From: Siderastrea siderea
Taxonomy: Eukaryota; Cnidaria; Anthozoa; Scleractinia; Rhizangiidae
Assembly (NCBI GenBank): GCA_964030785.1
Contig: OZ034968.1
Coordinates: forward strand, 61,848,399-61,912,398
DNA length: 64,000 bases
Direction of reading: 5' to 3'
Shown piece by piece: positions 1 to 11,376 of this stretch (positions are counted from its first letter, which is position 1; every line of letters begins with the position of its first letter). The position numbers and the translations under genes are program-made. The notes under the pieces were generated by a model that worked only from the letters and a program-made list of their open reading frames with translations, made no database searches and was not told the DNA's origin.

Positions 1-1127
1 GTAACTTCTCCATGTGCATTTTGATTCTCGTCTCCAACTCGCGATCTTCTAGAGCCCTGTGTCATCAATTGAACAAAACAATACTCAACTTCTCGCGACA
101 AACAACCACTAAGGCAACGAAAAAAAAAAGACAATCACTAGGCGAATATAGTCGTGTTTAGTAATATATAGATTTAGCCACGCCTAAAAGCGGAGCTCCA
201 CATCTCTCTTTCATGCTTATTGGCCCGTAAAATACAGTAAATTTTAGTTGTGCAGTTATTCCCCAAGAGGTGAAAAACAGCAAGGGAAAACATGTGGACT
301 GCTGAGGAAACTGTGAGTTCGCTTAATTTTCTTATAAGAGAAGACTTCAGCACGACTTTCACCGACAGCTCTTGTAGCATTATTTCGAAAGCTAGCTTAT
401 TAAGTTCAAGAAGAGTACTTGCAAAACTACAATTGCTAAAAAAAACCCACTGAAGTTGCTCCCAGTAGCGACTCGACAGACTTTTCCAAGAAAATACACA
501 TTTCTCACTGATTCCAATGCATCCCTCTGGCTGTTTAGTTTTGTTAAACCATGACGCATTTCTCGAAGTCCATCTTGCTAAAATAAATAATATTTTCCTG
601 GCATCAAACCGTTTACTGACAAAAATTCCCCAAAAATGTTTTCGGAAACTTTCAAGCACACGTATAATTATCAAGAGAAAATGGCACGAGTTTTTCAACC
701 GCGAAGTATTAATCGGGCGCTTCCAAGAACACGCCCTGAAATAATTTCAGGAAGCTTTTAAAGTCTCGTTTTAGACAAAATAGACTTAAACCGAGAAATG
801 CTTTGCTTATAGTTACTTAAATAAAGATTTCATTTCGATCTGCAACTAAAGACTACACTGAAATGGCTTAGCGGTTAAAAACAAAACGAACACGAAAACA
901 TGCCACACTGCACTCACTCACTGAAACGGCGATTCTAAGTTTAGTCGCTAAATTGGGACAGAAATGTCATTCACTTCAACTGAAGAAACCAAAAAATATA
1001 ACAATATAAGGAAGATAAAATATTCCACAACTGAACAAAAAACATAAGTAGCTTTACACCAAGACTATAAACTTAAAAATGACGACAGAGCGACTCTTCA
1101 GGTGTTGAATACTAAATTACGAATTAG

Positions 1128-1356
1128 TCAAAACAAATGCGTCGCCGAAGAAAAACAACCTGTGAGGAACGATATTGGTGTGACGGAACAAAATCTAAAG
1201 CCCGCGATCAGGAATTGACAAGTCGTACTCGTAGACAAGTCCGATCTGAAGGTTGCCATTAACTTTGAAGAGCCAAAAAGTAACTGTCCGGTTGTCCATA
1301 TTTCGATGGCCTCTCCTTTAGCCCGGCCCATCACATCCGACAAACTACTCATAGTC
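1128..1356 (-). other. Possible further LRRC27-like exon, frame unresolved
   Basis: An acceptor CACCCAG precedes 1356 and matches the phase left at 1421. The frame it opens (TMSSLSDVMGRAKGEAIEIW) stays open to 1128. Other frames in the same stretch also look protein-like, for example SKYGQPDSYFLALQS followed by a stop. No strong donor was seen. I cannot decide which frame, if any, is used. The remaining stretch, 1-1127, holds only weak open frames, and I see no feature I can support there. Confidence 0.3.
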
Positions 1357-1420
1357 CTGGGTGCGAAAAACCATCCACCATCAAACTTTACGAGTCAGTT
1401 CATTCTCAGAAAAACTTTAC

Positions 1421-4400
1421 CTTCTCGCTGCTCCTTTTCCGTCTTTTTCTTCTAAAAGTTCCTTTAGACGCTTGGCGTAACCTTGAGGAGACTGAAGAAC
1501 AAAAACAAGATTACGTTTGTAGACGGGCCGCTACTCTTTTGTGAAGAAGAAAGGGAGGCCAGTAGCCTCCCACGCAGACGTTCCTAAGGCTTCGTCACGT
1601 GAACGGGGGGGGGGGGGGGGAAGGAGGAACGCGCGACGAAGCCCTAAGAACGTCTGCGTGGGAGGCTAGGAGGCCAGTGCAAATTTCGGTGAACCATTTC
1701 TATGCTTCGGTTCACCTCTTCGATGAAAGCTGGAAATGTTTGCAACGTGTTCAATCCAGTGCAGATCTCGGGGGTAGGGTCAGGAGAGTTCGAACCCCCC
1801 CCCCCCTCTCCTTCCCCTTCCTTCAAAGCTGTACTTGCGTTTTTGACTTTACAATAATCAAATGCATCCAAACTTTAAGAAAAAAGAATTGAAGAGACAG
1901 TGCAGACCAGTAGAACAAGTTATCCAGGAAATCCTATCGATTGTTTAAATTTGCCTATGCCGAGCTATCGTTGTTTCGCTTTTGAACTGCCATTTCGACC
2001 CCTTCTATCGAAAATTCTGAATCCTGTTTTCTTTCCGGGTTTTTTTCCGGTAAAAATGTAAATTCACCATCATCTTGAAGTTAGTATTAAAGGATGACTA
2101 CCCGGGCTGGGATTTGAGCCGCAGGAGAGTCGTAAATAACAGCTCACCTTCTCCTCTTCCTTGGCCGACTTTTCGGTTCCATAAGGCGCTTTCACTTCCA
2201 CTAAGAAACAGGTGAACAACCAAGTCAGTATAAACAGCAAACCGATGACCAAGATGGACTGGAAAAATTATTTGAAAATTTCACCGACATCAGTGTTATT
2301 GAAAAAGATAGAAAGCTGTCGTTTCACCAATCCCTACTCCTCCCCCCCCCCCCTCCCCAGTATTCTGAAAGCTTCAGCAAGATTTCTCATTCAAAGAAGT
2401 CTGGGGAAAGTATTTATAAAATGGCACACTTTGTTACTGCTACGTGAACATAACAAGATGAATTAGAACCTTGGTGAAAGAACACTCTACGTATGGTTGT
2501 TTTCGTCCCTCATTAGGCTCCGTAGCGAACGTGTTCGGGTGTGATTCGGTCATAAAAAAGAGTTTTGAGGGGCCTACAGGGTCCCACAGCAATCTCCTGT
2601 GTTTGCCAAGCAGACTACTACGACCAAGGTGTGGTGTGCCTTAAGGAGAGCTGTACAAGGTCCATTTTATTTAAAAAAAAAAAAAGGTTTACAATCCACA
2701 AAACATAGAATATGAAGGTCAAATAACACACTTGTTAAGTCTCGAAACAAAAAATAACTCACCAGGCGAAGAGCCCTTTATAGCAGTAAGTCGCTGTTTT
2801 TGTTGACGCAGAAGTTTTGTTTTTTCTCTCCAATCATCTAGGGCCTGTTTGTCTCTGGCAGAGAAAAACGAAATTCCAACTTTTTATTATCGACCTAATA
2901 GCAAAAAGGATTCAAAACTGTCAACATTTTGGATACACACCGAACTGATTAACTGGCTAGAGAAAGCTTAGTACTATGAAGGGCGGATTATTTTAAAGAA
3001 GTCTGTGTTCGACCCAGACGAAGTGCTACTGCCGTGCCGACTGTCACATTAAGTTCAAGTGCTTTGGCACAACGTCTGAAACCAAGTCGTTCTACTGTCA
3101 TGTAACACGACAAGCCTTGGGGGGCGGGCGGTGTATGGGAGGCGGGAGTAGAGGGAGGGGAAAGCTGAAGAAATAGGGGAAAATTACGCAATATTGCGTA
3201 CTATTTCACAATCGAAAAAGCGCTAAGAGGCGGGAGCCAACAAAAATAGGGCGGGAACCGGGATTAAAGGGTACGGGAAGCGGGACGTCCCCCCCTCCCC
3301 GACTTCTAAATGTTTTGTATTGGAACAGTTAAAATTTCGAGTAAAGGCTTGGCACGCAGTAGCAAGACGTTTGAGACAGGCCTAGTACCCGAAATTCACG
3401 ACGTTAGAAACAGGCTTAGGATGAAATTCAAACAACTTTCAAGCAGGTTCACTGATCCAAATTAAGCTTACATTAAAACAGTATCGACCACCTATAACTC
3501 AGCTTACAACACGGCTTTCTAAGGGAGCGTTTCTTCTTCTTTTTTCTTCTGTTTTATTTTGGGGGGAGGGGAGGGGGGACAAATGCAGCTTCCCAAAACT
3601 GTCTAAGTTCGTTTAAACAATCAGCCCTATGTTTTAGATTTTAGATTTAGATTTTGACTTTCACGTATTTGTCCTTAATTGGCAGCGATTGAGTGGTTTA
3701 TTTCTGTGATTTTCTGCCCTTTTATTACTATTTATAATGATTTTATTATTTTACTTTTTGTGCCATGTTTCAAGGTAACAAAGTCCAGCTCGACTAACAG
3801 GTGGCCCACTCCGACTGAAACACAGTAAGGATTATAGCTATTACTCCTTTTTTTGACATACAATATTTCTGTTGCCAACTCACTTTCTTTTCTGCAATAT
3901 CAAAGCTTCTTTCTCGTTCATCACAGCTAAAACCGCTAGTTGTTGCTGATCCGCCAACCGAGTCTCGTAATCCGGGAATCTTGGAGTCGCGTTGGCATCG
4001 TACTGGAACCGAGCTGACCTAGAACTTCAATAAGAAGAACGAAAATCAAAAACGAACGAGTATTAATTTTAGGGAAAAAAACGAAAGTTGGAATCCTAGG
4101 AAAGAAATAATTCGTTCGGAATCTTGGTAGAATGTCTATCAAGCTTCGAGTACTGAACAGTTGTTGGGTAACTTCTTATGTTCTAGTGGGAACTGGTATC
4201 TTTAGGGGGACATAATTATAACCAAGACATAATCGTAATCATAAAAAAATGATAGATAATTATCTAATTAACCCTTTCACTCCCAGAGTTAGTCATGGAG
4301 ACATTGAGGCAATTCTAACTTCTCAGTCTGTGGATGAAATCCTGTGGTGTGACCATTCAAATGAAACCTCGTCAGCAGTACTTTCACGTGGTACTATTTA

Positions 4401-5668
4401 TATTTTAGTATTTTACAAAATGAAATACGGAATTCGTCTTGAATTTTGATTTAAGGCACTCTTGGGAGTGAAAGGGTTAAGATAATGATAATGTCGATCG
4501 TTAGCGCATTTATAAGTGTTTTTGGGCGTTCCCACTCGGCCATAAGCGACATAATGGCGCTAGTGGGTGCCAAGCCTTAGAGTTTTCAGCACAAAATGAC
4601 AACTATTTTTCACCATTTTACTAAGACAGTTGGCCAACAAGTGGTAAGTGTTTTAGCCACCGGAAGAAGCAAACCCCCGCAAAGAACGATACTTTAAGGC
4701 TGATCAAACCAAAAACAGTCCCTCCAAGTGCGGTCAGTGCTTTTCGGGACACCTTACAACATCACGCCCAAAATACTAAAATTCTAACACTGACATAAGG
4801 TAACATTCGGTGTGTGTTCTTGCCAGGTTATGGGCTCCTGACTCGCATCATTATTTGAAACAAAGTAGTTTAACATATTCCCGGGTCAGTCGTGGCCTAC
4901 GTCGCACGAAAACTGATTGTGAAGTCATAAGCGCTTGCTTCATTAGTGGCTGGGTTTGGACTGAAGTCTGATTGGTAAGGTCAGGAGCCCATAACCTGGA
5001 GCTCGCAACTGCCCTCTATTCGTGTCACGGCGTTTTCACGGATCAACTTATTTTTAGACTGAATTTTTCGCGAATTAAGATTCCCAAAGGAGCCTCGCTA
5101 ACCAATCACAAGCTTCGTTTAAAGGAGAAAGAACGGTCTATGCCGCTATTTTTGGAGGGATAAGGACCCGTGCGCATTTTCACGGAAAATAGTAATTGTA
5201 AACCTGTCTAAAAATAACCTGGTCTGTAAAAACGCCGTGACATAGGCTTAGTATGGGAGTTGCACGCTCCGGGTTATGGGCTCCTGTGCGAGTTTAATAA
5301 ACTAACTTAGTAGGTAGAAGATCTAGAAAACGAGGCAACGACCTAATGCCACTGGCCGATTGTGCAATCGTCTAAAATGAAACAGGAAAACAACATTGAA
5401 ATCGTTTCCTACCTGGTTTCTGATTTAGGACTAGTTTTCTTTTGCCTGGGCGCCGATCTTCCCTGCCCAATAAGTTCCCTGGTTCGTGTATCCGCTGACA
5501 CCCCGCTGCTTGACTGCAGTTCTATCCTCTGCCTGTCATATTCCCGCCGTAAAACATCTGACCGTGAGGGAGGGGGATGGAATGTCACTGGTACGTTGAT
5601 CGGTCCAGGAAGTTGCTTTGCATCAGGTTTGCTTCTTCTGCGCCCGCTGGATGTAGAATTCTTTTTAT
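1421..5668 (-). CDS. LRRC27: LRRC27-like protein, C-terminal coiled-coil exons
   Basis: Five exons on the minus strand: 5413-5668, 3884-4018, 2763-2854, 2148-2200 and 1421-1491. Each has a clean acceptor and donor and the phases chain correctly (1, 2, 2, 1, 0, 2). The first gives a Pro/Arg/Ser-rich segment with LPGPINVPVTFHPPP and REYDRQRIELQSSSG. The second and third give a charged helix containing MNEKEALILQKRKDKQALDD, then WREKTKLLRQQKQRLTAIKG. The pattern R[KR][DE]K[QR]AL..WRE followed by R..K..L matches the C-terminal coiled coil of vertebrate LRRC27 as I remember it, and this joins the block to the leucine-rich exons at 15.8-23.5 kb. The segment SPQGYAKRLKELLEEKDGKG follows. The last exon seen ends in phase 2, so at least one more exon lies at about 1.36 kb or below. 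The LINE at 5.9-10.2 kb sits in the preceding intron. Confidence 0.65.
1564..1667. mobile_element. Short hairpin MITE with poly-G core
   Basis: Inverted arms of about 33 bases (1564-1596 and 1635-1667; tip AGCCTCCCACGCAGACGTTC) flank a core holding about 17 consecutive G. It lies in an intron of the LRRC27-like gene. No target duplication was clear. The poly-G run is a likely place for sequencing length error. Confidence 0.6.
3100..3310. repeat. G-rich interspersed repeat, partner at 37.5 kb
   Basis: A purine-rich stretch containing GGCGGGAGCCAACAAAAAT and GGGTACGGGAAGCGGGA recurs in reverse orientation at about 37535-37790 in a GATM intron, with the same order of short motifs (GCGGGA, GTACGGGAAG, attaaa, GGCGGG, GCAATATTGCG). 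The shared order shows both are copies of one dispersed repeat. The class is unknown. Confidence 0.55.
4982..5286. mobile_element. MITE with CAGGAGCCCATAACC ends
   Basis: The left end CAGGAGCCCATAACC and right end GGTTATGGGCTCCTG are inverted. The inverted match continues inward over about 80 bases, including GTCACGGCGTTTT near the left and AAAACGCCGTGAC near the right. Half-copies or single ends with the same tip occur at about 4817-4840, 45240-45358 and 48476-48490. No target duplication was visible. Confidence 0.65.
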
Positions 5669-6373
5669 CTATATTTGAAATCAAGCAATTAAAACACATT
5701 TCTAAGCATTTACAATCCAATTCTTTGATGCTGTCGACTTTGCATTGTTATTCTTAACTCGTGAACGTCTTGTACAAGCGCCCTATTTACTGAGCGAGGG
5801 TGCTCATACGGGTATATGAAGGTTTTCACTGGCACTTCACGGGCTTTTCAGACCCACCCCTCCCCAATACTTAAAACGTATCTCCAAGTATTGTGACGTC
5901 ATTCAGAACAATACACTGGAATTTTTTATTTATTTATTTATTTATTTATTTATTACAAGTAAGACATATAAGTAATTACAACAAAAACGATAACCTACAA
6001 TTAACACAGGAGTTAAATTACAGTACATAAACGCACGCTTGGTTGTAGCTGTAAATACTAATTACACCTTAGTACTAATACACCTAATTACACCTAAATA
6101 CTACTGATAACTTACATTTGGGGTATACATGCTTTTTTTACCATTGCATAATTATTACACTGAAATTACACACACCACTTACTACTAACTAATTACGCTG
6201 CTTGTCATACTACACTTGATTAGTTGTCACACTATTTGATTGCTACACACACAACAAACGGAAATCTCGATGCAATGTCTCAGCTATTAGAAGGCTCTCA
6301 CGCCAAGGCAACCAAGGAATTCGCGTCAGGGGAGGTTAATAAAATATACATATGCTACATACATAATTGATTT

Positions 6374-9358
6374 CTAAAATAAAGTGCTCAGGAGATCCCA
6401 TTTTTTTGGAATAGAGTGCGCCGTTTTGACCTCTATGTCAAACATCGACTTAAGGTATTGTAGAAAACCTGCTACTTGAGGTGAAGTTTCCTTTCTTTTA
6501 CAAATCCATATAAAATGTCTAGCCATAAGATAACAGAAATTTAGCTGTTGATGACTTTTGGAAGAGTCCAGCATCAGTCCTAATGCAACAGAGATATTCA
6601 TTGTGTAATTTTCCGGAAGGATTTGGGATAGAGTTAACCGTGCGTTTAAGCTGTTCCAAAAAGAGGCCACTTTAGGGCAAGACCAGAAGAGGTGTAAAAG
6701 TGTCTCTGGTTCTTGGTCGCAAAAGGAGCACTTTGGGTTATCGTTAATTCCAATTTTGTTTAGAAATTCATTAGTTGGCAATCGTCTGTGTAAAAGCTTA
6801 AATTGAAATTCAACGAGCCTTGTACTCTTAGTACATTTGGAGGCTAGTAGGTATGTCTCACGCCAGTTAATACATTCATGACTGTTTAGATTGCAGTCCT
6901 TTATCCACTTCTGTTGATTTTGGGTAGGAGATATACTTTTTTCCGATATGAGTTTGGTGTATACGATTGGACTTGCTCTGTTGGATTTCAACAATCGTGC
7001 TAAAAAACTTTCATATTTAGCGTTGTTTAAAGTACAATTATTTTTAACTGTATTCCAGAGACGTTTAAGTGCAGACAGAAGTCCGCAGTACCCTAAAGGA
7101 CAAGCATTTAGGCTGTATTTATTTTGTAGGTCAGTTAAGGATAGGAAATAATTTGAGCCATCTTTCAAATGTTTCACTTGTAAAACACCCTTCTGGAACC
7201 ATTCTCGATAAAAAATGGGGTGGTTGTTAATTCTAATAAGTGAATTATGCCACAGGCTTTGATCAAGAAATTGACTTTCAGACGTTATTTCTTCTTCAAA
7301 ATTAACTTCTGCCCAAATTGTCAGAACCTCACTTACAAATTGATTATTAATCTTGAGGGTCTTGATGGTGTCTTTCGTGTTTAGATTGCTTGTGAGGACT
7401 GTTGCGCCTCCGGATTTCTCTAACTCAAGATCGAAAAAAAGTTTCCATTTTCCCCGGTTCTCTTTATCGAGATATTTTTTGATCCATGTAGCCTTTAGAG
7501 ACTTGCTAAAAGATTCTATATCTAACATTTTAAGGCCGCCATTTGAATAATCATTGATCATTATGTCTCGTTTCATTTTGTCGCCTTTATCATTCCAGAG
7601 GAAAGAGAAGAATAGTTTATTCACTTCTTTGATGGCTTTCGCGTTTGTGCGTAAGGGAGACAGCACGTAAACAAGTTGAGAGGCGACCAGGCTTTTTAGA
7701 ACCGCTATTTTACCAATCAGAGTGAGTCTGCGGTACTTCCAGCTGCTTAAAATGTTCCGAATTTTATCTAGCTTTTCGTTATAGTTTAAGGTTGCGGTTG
7801 CTTCCGGGTCAACTGAGAGCCAGACTCCTAAAGCTTTAACCTTGTGTTTTGGCCACTTAAAGTTTCTTCCAGGGAGTGATATTTCTTCGTTACCGCAGTT
7901 TGCTCCTATCCAAAGAGCTTCTGTTTTTTTGTCATTGAGCTTCAGACCGGAAATTTCATAAAAATCGTCCAATGTTTTGAGGGAAGCTGTTAAGGATTCC
8001 CTCGACCCGTCTAGTATTAATGTCGTATCGTCTGCGTATTGACTCAACTTAATTTCTTTATTGTTTACGAGAATACCACTGATATTGTCATTTTTACGGA
8101 TTGCCTTGGCTAACATTTCTGCTGCTAAAACAAAAAGGTAAGGCGAAAGAGGGCAGCCTTGTCTAACACCTCTTTGTATTTCAAAAAAATTCGTTGCCCA
8201 CCCGTTGTTTAAAACGCAACTTTCTGGCCGGTAATAAAAAAGATTTATCCACTTTATGATGCTAGCTCCGAAACCAAAGTATTGAAGAGTTTTCCTAATA
8301 AAAGGCCACTCTATCGTATCAAATGCTTTTTCAAAATCCAAAAACAAGAGTAATCCGGGTATGTTTTTCTCTTTGGCGTAACAGATGACGCTGTCAATGA
8401 GTCGAATGTTTTCTCCGATGAATCTACCTTTTATGAAGCCCGTCTGGTCATTATTGATAAGATTAGGGAGGAAAACTTTCAAGCGGTTGGCAATTGATTT
8501 AGCCGCTATTTTGTAGTCGCAATTGAGGAGGGTCAAAGGTCTCCAGTTTTTAATAAAATAGGGTTCTGCATCTTTCTTAGGGATGAGCTTGATGATTCCT
8601 CTCCTCTGGGTTATTGAGAGTTGGTCCTTTTCATAGGCGTAGTTTAGACTTTTAATTAGGATAGTAGATATGTCTTTCCAAAAAACCTTATAAAATTCGG
8701 CTGGTAGGCCGTCAGTACCAGGGGTCTTATCTGATTCCATGTCTTTTAGAGCCTCTAGACATTCTTTTTCCGTTAACGCCCCTTCACATGCCTCCTGTTC
8801 GTAGTCATGAAGGACATTGTCGTTTCCATGCTCGAAAAAAACTGTTGTATCATGATCATTGCTTGCCTTATGTTTAGATGTATAAAGGTTCTTATAGAAT
8901 AACTCACATTCAGATAAGATTTTTTCCTCAGAGGTAACAAATTCATTGTCATTTATTTTAACTTGGCTTATTGTCCCCTGTTTAAAATGTCGTTTTTCAA
9001 GGTTTAAAAAATATTTGGTGTTCTTTTCTCCTTCGTTATACCATTTAGTCTTAGATCTCAGAATTGCACCTTTAGTGCGAGATTCAATGATATTCTCAAG
9101 TTCAAGCTTTTTTTTGTTAAGTTGTTCTTCGAGGTTAGATAATTGCGGGTCGTTTGCGTATCTATTGTCCAAATCATCCTCTAATTTGGCAATTGTTTGT
9201 TCTAGCTCTTTTTCACGTTGATTGGTTCGTTTCTTCTTAATCTTGGAGTAGTGGAGTGATTTCTCGCGCACTTTTAACTTTACCATTTCCCATAGAAGTG
9301 AAGGGTTAACTGAATCGTCATCTTCATATTCATCTTGTTCTCTTAATTTGGTTGACAT
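6374..9358 (-). CDS. LINE ORF2, reverse transcriptase and zinc motif
   Basis: 994 codons, open to the stop at 6374. This is the continuation of the endonuclease frame after a frameshift; the apparent ATG at 9358 is fortuitous. An N-terminal charged coiled coil (residues about 20-95) is followed by the reverse transcriptase: DKTPGTDGLPAEFYK, LLLFLDFEKAFDTIEW, GVRQGCPLSPYLFVLA and the catalytic QYADDTTLIL. The thumb and connection regions follow. A C-terminal motif of the form C..C(9)H....C (CSFCDQEPETLLHLFWSC) is typical of the L1/Tx1 group. The long intact frame suggests a fairly recent insertion that can no longer make a complete ORF2 protein. Confidence 0.88.
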   Translation of the reverse strand: MSTKLREQDEYEDDDSVNPSLLWEMVKLKVREKSLHYSKIKKKRTNQREKELEQTIAKLEDDLDNRYANDPQLSNLEEQLNKKKLELENIIESRTKGAILRSKTKWYNEGEKNTKYFLNLEKRHFKQGTISQVKINDNEFVTSEEKILSECELFYKNLYTSKHKASNDHDTTVFFEHGNDNVLHDYEQEACEGALTEKECLEALKDMESDKTPGTDGLPAEFYKVFWKDISTILIKSLNYAYEKDQLSITQRRGIIKLIPKKDAEPYFIKNWRPLTLLNCDYKIAAKSIANRLKVFLPNLINNDQTGFIKGRFIGENIRLIDSVICYAKEKNIPGLLLFLDFEKAFDTIEWPFIRKTLQYFGFGASIIKWINLFYYRPESCVLNNGWATNFFEIQRGVRQGCPLSPYLFVLAAEMLAKAIRKNDNISGILVNNKEIKLSQYADDTTLILDGSRESLTASLKTLDDFYEISGLKLNDKKTEALWIGANCGNEEISLPGRNFKWPKHKVKALGVWLSVDPEATATLNYNEKLDKIRNILSSWKYRRLTLIGKIAVLKSLVASQLVYVLSPLRTNAKAIKEVNKLFFSFLWNDKGDKMKRDIMINDYSNGGLKMLDIESFSKSLKATWIKKYLDKENRGKWKLFFDLELEKSGGATVLTSNLNTKDTIKTLKINNQFVSEVLTIWAEVNFEEEITSESQFLDQSLWHNSLIRINNHPIFYREWFQKGVLQVKHLKDGSNYFLSLTDLQNKYSLNACPLGYCGLLSALKRLWNTVKNNCTLNNAKYESFLARLLKSNRASPIVYTKLISEKSISPTQNQQKWIKDCNLNSHECINWRETYLLASKCTKSTRLVEFQFKLLHRRLPTNEFLNKIGINDNPKCSFCDQEPETLLHLFWSCPKVASFWNSLNARLTLSQILPENYTMNISVALGLMLDSSKSHQQLNFCYLMARHFIWICKRKETSPQVAGFLQYLKSMFDIEVKTAHSIPKKWDLLSTLF

Positions 9359-10133
9359 AATCAGTTTCAGTTAGGAAAGATGTGTTGAGTTTCCAGAAGC
9401 CCGGTCCACGTGGATTAGAGTGCAGTAATAAGCTTAAAGTAATCATGGAGTGGTCAGTTTTGTAACCGGGAACAATGTCTGCAAGAGAAGTAATGTTGAC
9501 GGCACTTTGACTAATTAAGAAAAAATCTAGTCGACAGCGTACTTTTGGGTGGCGCTGTCTCCATGTGTATCTACTAGTTTCTGGATGCAGCACCCTCCAG
9601 ACGTCTACCAGATCTAATTTCTCTGAAAATTCTTGTATGATTTTAACACTGTTTTGATGCGTTTTAGCGAGGCCGCCTTTTTTGTCCTTTTCTGTGTCGA
9701 GTACGAGGTTGTAGTCGCCTCCTATGATAACATCATCGCATTTAAAGTCTGTGAGGTGCTCAAAGAAATCAAGAAAGAAAGCTTGGTCATCTTCATTTGG
9801 AGCATAAATGTTAGCCAAGGTTAAACATTTCTCATTCGCTTTTACGTCGCAGATGATAAAACGTCCTGAGGGGTCAATAAAGAGCTTTTCAATTTGCAAA
9901 TTGAAATTGTTGTTAAAAAGTATGCATACCCCTGCTTTATTGCTCTTGTAGGTGCTGAAGATAGTTTGATAACCCCATTCTGCCGACCATACGTGATTAG
10001 TGTTTTCAGTGCAATGAACCTCTTGTAGCATATAAATTGAGAATTTTTTTGCTCGAAGCCAATTAAACACCTCTCTACGTTTTATATTATCTCTTAGTCC
10101 CCTGACATTTAGCGAAGCTATTGTCAGAGCCAT
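9330..10133 (-). CDS. LINE ORF2, apurinic-type endonuclease part
   Basis: The start was placed at the ATG at 10131-10133, because MALTIASLNVRGLRDNIKRR is the usual beginning of an L1-type exonuclease-endonuclease-phosphatase domain. Residues before it come from upstream DNA. Visible family motifs include SLNVRGL, LQEVHCTE, IYAPNEDD, GGDYNLVLD, RLDFFLIS and the C-terminal YKTDHSMITL with the catalytic Asp-His. The enzyme nicks chromosomal DNA to prime reverse transcription. The frame ends early at 9330, just where the reverse-transcriptase frame begins, so a one-base indel near 9350 has split one polyprotein into two. Confidence 0.85.
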   Translation of the reverse strand: MALTIASLNVRGLRDNIKRREVFNWLRAKKFSIYMLQEVHCTENTNHVWSAEWGYQTIFSTYKSNKAGVCILFNNNFNLQIEKLFIDPSGRFIICDVKANEKCLTLANIYAPNEDDQAFFLDFFEHLTDFKCDDVIIGGDYNLVLDTEKDKKGGLAKTHQNSVKIIQEFSEKLDLVDVWRVLHPETSRYTWRQRHPKVRCRLDFFLISQSAVNITSLADIVPGYKTDHSMITLSLLLHSNPRGPGFWKLNTSFLTETDYVNQIKRTR

Positions 10134-10456
10134 GAATAATATTTTAGTTTGTTTCTTTGAATAATTCCTTCCTGCCTTGGCGCTAGAACTCCGCAATCAC
10201 TGCACATTACACTGACACAGTGACACAAAAGAAAAAAACACAAAAACACAGGAGCGAATTAGGATTTCCATTAAAGAGACACATTATAAAGCGGGATTTA
10301 AAAACTGTAGGAGCTACGTTGCGGTTGTCGCACCTTAAATTTAGTCTAAGTTGGCAATCCCTGACGTAACCTCTGCTTAATTGCTTTCAGTTATTTACTT
10401 ACTAATGAATGGCATAAAATTCAGAAAAAAATCTGAAGTGTTTCGAGTCTTCCTGT

Positions 10457-10855
10457 AGGCTCAGTCTCCAGCCGTGAGTGTCTCGATGCGCCTGCGATTC
10501 TCGCCACCTTCACGGCTGGGCGCACGGGTTTGGTTGCATGTCCGTGACGTCATTACAATTTTAATAATTATGCAGACACTCCACACGTCATTTGCTTAAA
10601 TTTTATCGGTTTTTTTTGTATCGTCTTGAAAGAAAGGGAAATGCGAAAAGTATGCCTGAAACGTCCTCCTAAAAGTGTGAAATTTCAAGAGAAAGACGAA
10701 ATCTCGCTAAATTATGCCGCGCATTCTGCCCCGCAAATTTCAGGGGGCTTGTCTCTGATTGGTCAGTCTAAACAATAACCAAACCCGTGCGCCCAGCCGT
10801 GAAGGTGGCGAAAATCGCGGGCGCATCGAGACACTCACGGCTGGAGACTGAGCCT
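10457..10855. mobile_element. Mutator-like MITE with 11-bp target duplication
   Basis: A 399-bp element with terminal inverted repeats of about 80 bases (tip AGGCTCAGTCTCCAGCCGTG). It is flanked by identical 11-mers AGTCTTCCTGT at 10446-10456 and 10856-10866. A long inverted repeat with a 9-11 bp duplication is characteristic of the Mutator superfamily. No coding sequence is present. Confidence 0.8.
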
Positions 10856-11315
10856 AGTCTTCCTGTCGATCGAACTAGGATAGGTGAGGATTACAACTCA
10901 TTCCAATCATTAGCGTTAATCTAAGCAAACTGTCGATGGCGTTATGGTAACACTGAAAAAAGTGGAAACGGTGGTAAACGGATGTCGAAAGCAGACGCTT
11001 TGTTTGCTTTGGGTTTACGTTTGGTTCGCGCATATCACTCTTAACAATACAATGTAAATGCTCTGTATTTGTGCTTTTTCAGAACAGACAAATTCAATCC
11101 ACACGTAATAGTCTTTCGTAAGTTTTTAAACGCTTTGCACTGGTCACACGTTATTTTGTTTCAAGGTCTGATTAACTGATAGCGTTGTTCGCGTAACCAT
11201 TACAAATTTCACAACATCACAAGAATATTAGTTTGTCAAGTTTTAGCTCGGTTTTTTTGTTTTTGTTTTTGTTTTTTTACTTTTTGATGTCCACATCTTA
11301 AAATTATATTAAAAC

Positions 11316-11376
11316 AATTATTCGCCTCAGGCTCAGCGAATACTTACCGAGCCGAAGGCGAATAATTGTTAATTAG
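11316..11376. repeat. Inverted-repeat segment with AACAATTATTCGCC ends
   Basis: AACAATTATTCGCCT at the left and GGCGAATAATTGTTA at the right are inverted around a GAGCC-rich core. Related ends with CACC in place of CGCC occur at 11.9 kb and 35.4-35.5 kb, so this is one member of a small MITE family. Confidence 0.55.

Larger units (their letters stand above)
5921..10203 (-). mobile_element. LINE of the L1/Tx1 kind, 5'-truncated
   Basis: A non-LTR retrotransposon in reverse orientation. It ends at its 3' side in a (TTTA)n tract at about 5926-5954, which reads TAAA on the element strand, after a 3' UTR of about 450 bases. It carries an endonuclease, a reverse transcriptase and a C-terminal CCHC-like zinc motif. 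No ORF1 is present: the 5' end lies only about 70 bases upstream of the endonuclease ATG, as expected for truncation during reverse transcription. Flanking 11-mers ACAATACACTG (5908-5918) and ACATTACACTG (10204-10214) differ at one base and may be the target-site duplication. The element lies in an intron of the LRRC27-like gene, on the same strand as that gene. Confidence 0.85.

Noticed and set aside
174..698. 174-codon minus-strand open frame
   Set aside because: Composition is like translated AT-rich non-coding DNA (many Phe, Leu, Ser), no domain is seen and there is no splice context.
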